From Engraulis encrasicolus (Eukaryota; Chordata; Actinopteri; Clupeiformes; Engraulidae): DNA of 64,000 bases. Below, in pieces: positions 50,801-61,100 of the stretch. Each line of letters begins with the position of its first letter. Position 1 is the stretch's first letter. A program made the position numbers and the translations under genes. The stretch covers positions 607,001 to 671,000 of the forward strand of contig NW_026945753.1 of NCBI RefSeq assembly GCF_034702125.1, in the 5' to 3' direction. The notes under the pieces are model-generated. The model did no database searches. It saw only the letters and a program-made list of their open reading frames with translations, and had not been told where the DNA came from.

Positions 50801-53800
50801 AGGATTAATTGCTGCAGTGCCCATTGCTAATCTCTGAGCACCATGCCACTACAAATAGCCTATCTAAATAGGCCTAATGGATGACAGTGGAGGGGTAAAT
50901 TGTGAGGTGTCTTATAAACATAGCCTAATGCCTAAGCCTAAAGCCATATGTAGCCTAATAGAACTTCATTATCAATTCAGTTGAAAACCACAAATGTTGT
51001 GTTTTTTATATTTAGTTTCCAATGTTATATAGCCTAATGCTGTTCATCTTTGTGGGGAATGGCTGAGATGGGCCTACATGATGGTGAATCTATTTTTAAA
51101 AACCTAATGCAGAAATTAGAATAGGCCTATGAAATTGAGCTGCATTGTTATGCTGTTAAGCTACTCCAATATAGGTGTTAGGCCTACTATCTAGGATTGT
51201 AAAAAAGGCACACTCTGCATATGATCACACAAATTATGTGATAGGCCTATAGGCATAACTGAAGAGATTTTAATTGTCATTTATGGTAGACAAATGAATG
51301 TGCATGCCAAAAAGTTCGAGTGGCTTTTAAACAAATGACCATTTTGGATGCGTTGATACTTTATAGGCCTACTATCATACCTCATACCCATATATACTTT
51401 CATACCTGTAGATACACTGATGACATACACTGATGACACCAATGACCGATGACATACACCGATGACAACCCCCCCCCCCCCCCCAAAAAAGTGTCCTCCT
51501 TTTTACAAATCCAAATCTGGTCACCCTAAAGCTGGGCTTACACTGTGCGACTTTTGCCCCGATTTTGCCCCGATTTGGCACTCGCACGACTTTTGAGAGT
51601 CGGGCCGATTTCTTGCTCAATCGCAGGTCAATCGTGAGTCTCGCATCGTGCAGTGTACATGGGGTAACGACAAGCGATTTTGCCTCACGATCGTGCAATC
51701 GCAGGGTTGCAAGAAAATCAAAACGGTTTGAAATTCTGGTCGTGACTCGAGCGTAAATCGCACAGTTAAAGCAGTGCTACGACCCGATTTGACACTTCAC
51801 ATGCACAAATGAATAGGGCCGTGCGATTCGCTGTTGAGCGCGACCTCATCTCCACCTCAGGTGCGCATGTTCCCTCCTCTGCAGACCGGGGAAACATGCC
51901 TGTCGCGTCGTACGGTGGAAGCATTTCGCTCGCATCCGACTGTCGGCTCGTGTAGTGTGAGGACGTGAGTCGTGAGCTGTGAACTTTTAAACAGTGAAAT
52001 TCGATCGTGCAGTGTGAGCAGAAGCTTAAGACGAGTGAAAATATCGCACAGTGTATGCCCGGCTTAAGTTAGCCCTCCTTAAAAGCATATCCTATTGGGT
52101 TATTTCACGTGAAATCAGACATTTTGGGTCCCGACTGACACAGATTTCAATCATACTTGCTGAGCCTGTTTAGTAGCAAGGTATCACCCAAGAACTGCAT
52201 TGGTTTGCATTGGTTTGAATCTGACACTAATATTAAGGGGGAAACAGACTAGGAAAGATTCACATGTGAGGGTAGGACACTATACATTCAGCCTTGATTA
52301 TATCAGTCAGTGTTAGTCACAAAAATCTGTCAGTGGTGTTGTTTGAAAGCTCTTTTCTGGCTCTACATATTACACAATCACCTTGGAATACAACTACTCT
52401 CAGAATATGAATTATGATAAATTGAAAAATTAAAAATTAAAAATCCGGGTCGGTCGGGTCCCAAAGTGTCTGATTTCACGTGAAATGACCCTATAATAAA
52501 CAACTCCTCTGAAACTGTTNTGCATGTTGCATGGTGACTTGATGTCCACTCACAAGCCCATGTGTCTGCTGAAGTAATGTTGTGTTGGTGTCCTGTCCTC
52601 ATGCCTAATCTGGTGTACATTCATGTCTTTGTGGCAGTTCTGTGAGCTGTGTGATAGCTGGGAGCAGTATCAGGAGAAGAAAGAGACCCATCCAGAGGAG
52701 GCCGACAGGAGACTGAAGGCGGCCCAGAAACTGCTCTCCTCCTGGGCCACACAGCTCGACACACAGCCCCAGGTAACACCCAACAGCAATACAGACTAAT
52801 ACAATGTGTGTGTGCGACTGTGTGTGCATGTGCGTGTGCAAGTGTGAGTGTGTGTGATGCTGTATATGTGAACCAAGACATCCATATGCTACAGCAAATA
52901 AATGCCACACCTGCCATTGGATGATTTACCATTTGGATGATCTACCATTGTATGCCCTACCATTGGATGCCCCTTGTGTTTTTTAAGAATCTCTTACACA
53001 CATGCAGATTGTCTTTCGAACAAAAACAAGGCCGACAGGCGGACAACAGATGCGTCCCTCTATGCCAGTTCCAACTATGCCATTTTTCCCCCCAAACGAC
53101 CCCCTGGCCTCCTCCTAGCCTGTCAACGCCCCCCGAGGATGTACTTTTTGTTTATTGGTCATCATGGACACTCCAAATATTGTGGCAGGCAGCAAGGCAG
53201 CAAAATGGCAAGACATGGCTTTATTTTTTGCAGTTTAGGGTATAATAAGCTTATCATCATTCTTGGATTTGGAAAAGAACCATAGGCTATGATTTGAAAT
53301 TTCACATAGCCTAGATGAAGTAGGCTACATTACAAATTACCAGACATTTATTAGGCCTAACAACCTTTAGTATCATGCCATTTCAGCATTATGTGCATGT
53401 GGGAAAGAATCTAAACATCGACAAATAATAAATAAATAAAACCGTTTGGGTGAATCATGCGCTTATGGGTTGACCCTTTAGGTGAATTATGGACTTTTTT
53501 TCAATACCAGCTTCACCGTCAAGGCAGAAAGCAGTGAACTTCCGTGCCAGAGTTTATCAAATGCACACAACTGCAAAGTAATTACGAAAGACGCGTTCTC
53601 TCCTGTACTCCCTCTGAGCGCAACGAAAAGCACCATTGCCCTTCCAAATGGCAGTTGGTTTGATTTTTTAAACTCACTGCATTTTTTTTAAAAACACGCA
53701 TTTTGTGCATTAATAACGTGAAACTCAATTACCCAGAATGCTGCACGTGAGCTCTCTACCCGGGTGATTCTGGAAAACAAACATGGCGGCAACTCGCTTT

Positions 53801-55062
53801 ACTACCTTAATAATGTGTTAATCCGACGCTAGATTTCTTAACTGATGAAAATCGAAGGCAGAAATCAACATTGTAGTGTCTAAATATGAGGTTGATTGGT
53901 CTATTTGTGGCATACATCACGATCGGCTGAGTTGTTGGCCTCACGTTTGTCAGTTAGCCTGTGGCTAGGCTACTTTTCGCCAACGTTAGCATCCGGTTTA
54001 GTATAGAAAGGCTATGCTTGCACGCATTCGCTCCGGTCCAAAATGGCAAGTCTGCCGCCTTGTGGCCACAGGAAGGAACAATTTAAAGAAAGCGTTTCAG
54101 ACGGACAACAATTTAATGAAAGCGTTTCAGACGGACGGACGGACGGACAGACAGACCCTGTTATAGAGATGCTGGACGCATCTAAAAACTGATATGAGTG
54201 CATCATCCAGGTTCTTATCATACACTTGATGACGCCATGATCAGAATTGGAACGCCCTATGTAGCCATACACAGTGTGGAAAGGGTGGAAATACTGTTGC
54301 TTTTGACGTGTTTATATAGACACAGCATTGAATGTGTCCATTCAAGCGCTGCATTTTGACCGTTATTAGGGTACCATCCGGGTACTTTCAGTGCAGTGAA
54401 TTTACCAACATTTTCAGCATGAGCACCACACACACAGAAACATATGCCCGTGGCGGCTAAGTCGCTCTGTGTAGAGCTGTAGGCCTACCAGCAGTGGAAA
54501 GTGCCTGAAGTGCACAAGAGCGTGTTATGAGACACAGCGTCAGTGTTTGAAAGGACACATAAACTGCCAACTCACCTGTTCTCATTCCCCCAGGACTCTG
54601 TGCATCCATCAGAGGATGTGAGGGGTGTGTTGGAGGATCTGGGGAGGCAGTGGAAGAGGGGTCACCTGGCCAACATGCTGCCTGCCATGGACTTCATCAT
54701 GTGGAGTGTACTGAAGGATACATCATCACAGGTAGGCAGGTAGGGTGTGTACACATCAACACAGGTAGGCAGTGTGTGTGTGGAGGAAGGGGTTGGGGGA
54801 GCAGATAAATGATATGTGCAACAGAAAAATGCATCCATTTTTTACTGATGCGATAACCTGTATATCTGAATATCAGCAAACTCCACCTCAAGGAAATGTT
54901 TTGTATTCAGCATTTGTTCCTGTAGAGTGACATTCTTGTTGGATGAGAGAGTGAGTGAGTGAGTGAGTGAGTGAGTGAGTGAGTGAGTGAGTGAGTGAGT
55001 GAGTGAGTGAGTGAGTGAGTGAGTGAGTGAGTGAGTGAGTGAGTGAGTGAGTGAGTGAGTGA

Positions 55063-55106
<44 letters not shown>

Positions 55107-58100
55107 ATAATAATAATAATTGTATTTGTATAGCACTGTATCATACAAGGCATGTAACTCAAAGTGCTTAACAAATGGGAAAAACATCATTGTTAGAGAT
55201 GGATTTAAAAGGAGAGGTATAGAGGAGAGGCAGAAATAGCAGGAAGGCAGAGGAAGAAGAGATAGATAGTGATTGTAGAGTCATAAGGTCAACGTAGGTT
55301 AGGACCAGGATTCTTAGATGCGTAAGGTCCACAGTGGCTGGGCCTAGCATAAGTCATAGATAGTCACACAGAGATTGGGCGCTCAGATGCGGCCCCTGGT
55401 GGCATCAGGGGTGAGGAAAAACTCCCTTTCGCTTGAATCATAGTTTGTAGGGGGGAAAAAAGCTCAATGAGGTCTGAGAAAAAAAAACCCTATAGTCAGG
55501 AAGAAACCTCAGGCAGAGACCAGCGGCCACCTAGGGGAGCCCCCTGCCCGGGCTAGTTGTGAGCAGTAGGGACGCTGCGGCAGCTGGGACACTGTGACGC
55601 CTTGGTAGCTAGGAGTTGGCAAGGATGAAGAGGTGGGTCTTCAGCTGCTTCTTGAAGGAGTCGACGGAGCTGGCTGATCGGATCTCGATGGGGAGGGCGT
55701 TCCATCTCTTGGGCGCATAGCAAACGAACGCGGCGTCGCCGATCTTCTTTTGCGGGGGGTGGGGGTCCTTAGCAGCTTGGCATCAGTGGACCTGAGAGCT
55801 CGAGCAGGGGCATAAAAAGAGAGCATGTCAGAGATATAACTAGGGGCAAGTCCATTTAATGCTTTAAATACTGTCAGCAGAATCTTAAAGTCGATTCTGT
55901 ATGAGACAGGTAACCAGTGCAGGTCTGCCAAGACAGGAGTGATGTGCTCTCTCATTCTGGTTCTTGTTAGGATTCTTGCTGCAGAATTTTGAATGACTTG
56001 CAATTTGTCAATATTTGTTTTGGGCAGACCAGAGAAGAGAGCATTACAGTAGTCTAGTCTACTGGTGACAAAGGCATGAATACGTTTTTCAGCGTCTTGT
56101 CGGGGGGCCAAGCCGCGCACTTTGTTGACATTTCTAAGATGGAAAAAAGCAGTTATCTTGTTGATGTGAGGCTCAAAGCTCAAATCTGAGTCTATGACCA
56201 CACCTAAGCTAGTAACCTTATATTTAATGTGCATGCTTAGGTCACCTAGGCTTGAGTGGAGTTTTGCATGTTTTTCCTTAGGCCCAATGAGCAACACTAG
56301 TTTTATCCTCATCTAATTTTAGGAAGTTACTGTTCATCCAATCTGTGATGGCAGACATGCATTTAGTTAAGGCATGAATGGCAGTGGTTTGACAAGGCTC
56401 AACAGAGATATATTAATTGTGTTTCATCGGCATAGCTATGAAAATCAACATTGTGCTCTCTGATGATGGAGCCCAGGGGCAACATACAGAGAGAGAAGAG
56501 GAGAGGGCCCAAGCAACCCTGAGCAACTCCAAAAGGCACATCATACTTGTTGGAGACGTATTCTCCGATGGTGACAAAAAACTGCCTTCCTGTAAAATAT
56601 GTTTTGAACCACTCAAAGGCTGCACTGAGGTCGAGGAGGATAAGTGCTGAAACTTTGTTAGCAGCAGTGCTGAGCCTAAGATCACTTATTATTTTGGTTA
56701 GTGCTGTTTCAGTGCTATGGTTGGCTCTAAAGCCTGATTGGAATTTTTCCAAGATATCATTCCCAGCCAGGTGTTGATTAAAGCTGGGTTTACACTGTGC
56801 GACTTTTGCCCCAATTTTGCCACGATTTGGCACTCGCACAACTTTTTTGAGTCGGGCCGATTTCTTGCATCGTGCAGTATACATAGGGTAACGACAATCG
56901 ATTTCACCTCACGATCGTGCAATCGTAGGGTCGCAAGAAAATCAAAACTGTTTGAAATCCTGGTCGTGTCTCGTGTAAATCGCACAGTTAAAGCAGTGGT
57001 ACGACCCGATTTGACACTTCACATGCACAAATGAATAGGGCCGTGCGTTTCGCTGTTATGTGTGACCTCATCTCCACCTCAGGTGCGCATGTTCCCTCCT
57101 CTGCAGACCGGGGAAACATGCCTGTCGCGTCTTACGGTGGAAGCATTTCGCTCTCATCCGACTGTCAGCTCGTGTAGTGTGAGGACGTGAGTCGTGAGTT
57201 GTGAACTTTTAAACAGTGAAATTCCATCGTGCAGTGTGAGCAGAAGCTTAAGACCCACGAGTGAAAATATCGCACAGTGTATGCCCGGCTTAAGCTGTTT
57301 AAATACAACTTTTTCTAGTACCTTGCTTATACAGGGGAGGTTTGATATAGGTCTATAGTTGTTTAAAGAATTCTGATCTAAATTTGTCTTTTTAGGAGTG
57401 GTTTTACCATGGCTGTTTTGAATGAGTTTGGAAAAATGCCCGTAAGAGTAGAGGTGTTAACAATTTGCAGTAAAGGTGCTGCTAAGCAACCAAGTATGTT
57501 TTTTAGCAGATATGTGGGGATAGCGTCGAGGCTGCAGGTAGACTGCTTACTTTCCCTGACTATTTTACAGGGGTCGTCCTCTGTAATTGGACAAACAATT
57601 TTGGAAGCTATCAGGTCTCCTTGGGGGGTTTAACCCTCCCCTTGGTGTGTCGCCTGAGTGGGCGCCAGAGGTTGCTGTGTTTTCACCTTGGATGCCTTCT
57701 CTAATGTCTGCAATCTTTTTATTAAAAAATCTAGCAAATTCCTCGCACTTGGCATGTGATGCTGCATTTAGGTTGTTATTGCTATGTGTTGGATTAAGCA
57801 GGTGGTCAATAGTGGAAAAAAGAACTTTAGCATTATGCTGGTTGTTTGTTATGATTTTGGAAAAATATGATTTTCTTTCTGAGCATACCGCATTATTGTA
57901 GGAGGTGATCTCATCCCTAAGGGATTGTCTATGGACTTCTAATTTTGTTTTCCTCCAAAGACGCTCGGTAGCTCTGCACTTTCTTTTTAAGGCTCTAAGC
58001 GAGTCATTCATCCAAGGTGAATACCTAGCTCTGGTTCTTGTCGTCGTTCTAATTGGAGCTATGTTATCTAGAATTCCTCTTAAGTTGTTGTTGAAGCTAT

Positions 58101-61100
58101 CAACCATTTCATCAGGTGTGCAGTGACCATTTAGTAGGTCGCCTGATTTGATGAGATCTGAAATCTTAAGCTCAGCAGAGGCATTAATGCGTCGTCTGTG
58201 AATGACATTGTTGGGTGTACTAATTTGTGTTGAAATGTCAAAATCAAAAAACACACAGTGGTGGTCGGAGAGGCCGACATCCGTGACCGATATATTGTTG
58301 ATATCAAGCGCATGTGAAATAACAAGGTCAGGTGTGTTGCCTTTCTGATGGGTAGGCTGTTCTGTAACATTCTGGACGAGACCGAATCCATTTAATGTGT
58401 CTAAAAAAGACTTGGCTATTGCGTCATCTGATTTATTTACGTGGATATTAAAGTCGCCAGCAATTATTGCTTTATCATAGTTAGTAAGTACTTCAGACAT
58501 GAAGGTGGAGAAATCAGACAGAAATGTCTGAGAGAATTGCGGTGGGCGTTACAGAACAACAAAAATCAGTTTGAAGTTTGCTTGGACCCTCATTGCCATG
58601 TATTCAAATGAAGAGAAAGAGCCCAAATTAGTCTTAGTACAATTAAATTTGTTGGAGAAAAGTATGGCTACGCCTCCGCCTCATTTATTTGGTCTCGGGG
58701 CGTGAAGGAATTTGTAGTCGGAAGGGCAAGCCTCAATAAAAGTTGTCACCCCGTCGTCTTTAGGCCATGTTTCAGTAAGAAACATAAAGCTAATGTTTTT
58801 TTCCGAGACCAGCTGGTTTACTACGAAGCTTTTGTTGGTCAAGGACTGCACGTTAAGTAATGCAGCATTAACTTTCAAAATAGTGGAGCTATTGTTAATG
58901 CGTTCAGGTGCAATCGTAATTAGGTTGTTGTGTACGCAACCGGAGGGTCTACATCTGCGCGCTTGCCTACGGGTAATGGCAGCGTGGATAGCTAGTGGAA
59001 TACTCTCTGTTGGGCACTCAGTGTCTATGTTGGTGTAGTGCTTTGGATTTGAAACACCTGTTAGTCAATCCAATCAGTTTGTGCGTGTGTGTGTGTGTGC
59101 GTGTGTTTGTTTTATCTCCCTCTGTCATCTAAATGAATGCTTTGCTATCTCTTTGTAATGCAGGGTGGCATTCCACAGCTCTGGTTGAGGTCCAAACAAA
59201 GATTCAAGAGTCAAGGTCAGAAACAGGACTTTGTGAGAAAATAACATACAGTAGATCATTAATTCTGTAAGGATATGTACATGTAACCCATATAAAATAT
59301 GTTATATTGACCTTGTAGGAGCTGTGAACTACATTCCAGACACAGGTACGTGGGTTTTGGTTCCGTTGAATGATCACAGTGATTTATACTCATACTGTAA
59401 CATTGTTACTGTATAGTATACTGAGTTTACTGCAGTTTGAAACTAACATCTTCTATGTGTTCTCCTCAGTATGGGATTTTTTTCATGCATCATTTGGTAA
59501 GTAAAAAAGAAGTACCTAGACAATTTGTGCATCACACATGATTAGTTTATTTTGTTATTGTCTGGCCTTTATTTTTGTATTTGGAGATGAACAGAAGATT
59601 ATGATATTATGTCTCCAGAGTTCTTATTCGTAAGAATCATTCATCATCTCTATGGTAGTCACTCATTGGCTGACGACCTAGACGAAGAATGAAGTAAAAT
59701 CACTCCTGAAAGATGGAAATTTCGCACAAACATCATTCTTACACTGTCTTCGGCTCGACTTGCTCGACTGCTCAACTTGTTGAGTTCAACTGTCCTACAT
59801 AGAAGTGTGCCAGGAAGGTACGACTTCGCTGGGCGCTCAGCATGACGAACTGGTTTTGCTGAAGCGGAAAAGTGGACAAAAGTGCCTCACAAGTACTTTT
59901 AGGACACTTTGGAGACTTTGCAGACTTCTTCGCCAACCCTCCGTGGGATTTCGTTGAAGGAGTTAGCCACGTCACCCCCCAACTAGCATGCTAATTGCCC
60001 TTTAGCTAATGCTTACGCCTTAGTTAACCCTGAGGCACACAATGCAGAGAAGGTGGTGGTCCCTCCACGAGACGGGGAATCCGCAGCATGCCTCTCCTCA
60101 ACTCCTGTGCATCTCGTCGAAGGACCCCCACCTTCTCTGCATAGTGTGCCTCAGGTTCCGGCACGCCGAGGAGGCGATAATCAGGACTAAGTGTAAGAGG
60201 TGTCACCGCATTGGACTCTGCCACCTTGGAAACCTGCCTAGCTGCCCTGAAGCGCATGCTAATAGCGTCTCACTGCGAGGACAATGAGGTCTATGGTGGA
60301 AAAGGAAGAAGACGACGACGCCGGTTCGGTCACTTCATCTACCCCCTCCCCCGACCCGTTGAACCGGGCAGGGAGGTCCACTACGGGGAGGCAGAGGTGG
60401 AGGCGGCTGCGGAGGAACGCAGTAAGGATCCCACGCTTGACACGCCTGGGGTCCGCCTTCGCTCAGCCGTGCAGAATGTGCATATAATTTTCTTCTCAGT
60501 GTTTTCAGTACTTAGATTTATTGGATCAGAATTATTAGCATAGCTTAGCATAATCACTGGAAGTAACTGGTAACTTAAGCATCAAGCCACAAGTGATCAC
60601 TGGATGTAATTAAATTGCAGTTTTACACTCTGGTGAATTTCATATTCATTTTAAAGTGGTTTATAAGTACTTTTGATGATGTTTTATTTTGTACCATAGA
60701 CTTGCATTGCTATACTTAATTTGGCTATACTGTTAAACGAGGCAATGAACACATAGACAAAAATTATATGCACAATCATGAATAATGCTTGCAAATATGT
60801 GAAAATCAAAAAAGGGATCGGCGGATCGGCAGGCAGGCAGATTACTTCATACCCTGGACCCTATTAGGAGCACCAGGGTCGTTCCGAACGGGACACTGAG
60901 GGCTCCTGATCTGCGGCCTGTGGTGCTTTTAGTGTACCCCACCCACAGCGTTCGGTTATTTCTAATAACTCTCACTTTCTGTCCCTTCTCGCAGAGGGGA
61001 ACCGCAATAGTTCCCCCAGTGTTTTGGGCCCCGACTGTGTTGGTGCTTCGTGTGTACTTCAGCCCACGTGTTCGGTGGAGTCTAACACATCTTACCGCCA

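Larger units (their letters stand above)
55107..59040 (-). mobile_element. Long L2 LINE in SPRY-gene intron 7
   Basis: The minus-strand order is that of an L2 element: endonuclease start (NAALLNVQSLTNKS at about 58870), endonuclease and linker (58500-57565), RT (57400 down to 56400, split by a MITE), C-terminal domain (56312-55641), 3' untranslated region and an (ATT)n tail at 55107-55120. Stops and frameshifts break it into several frames (for example a stop just upstream of 58500 and one near 56399). The RT box reads YADE instead of YADD. Confidence 0.9.

Noticed and set aside
60211..60543. Arg/Glu-rich frames inside the DIRS element as a separate gene
   Set aside because: Short, in several competing frames, no domain; better read as decayed DIRS interior.
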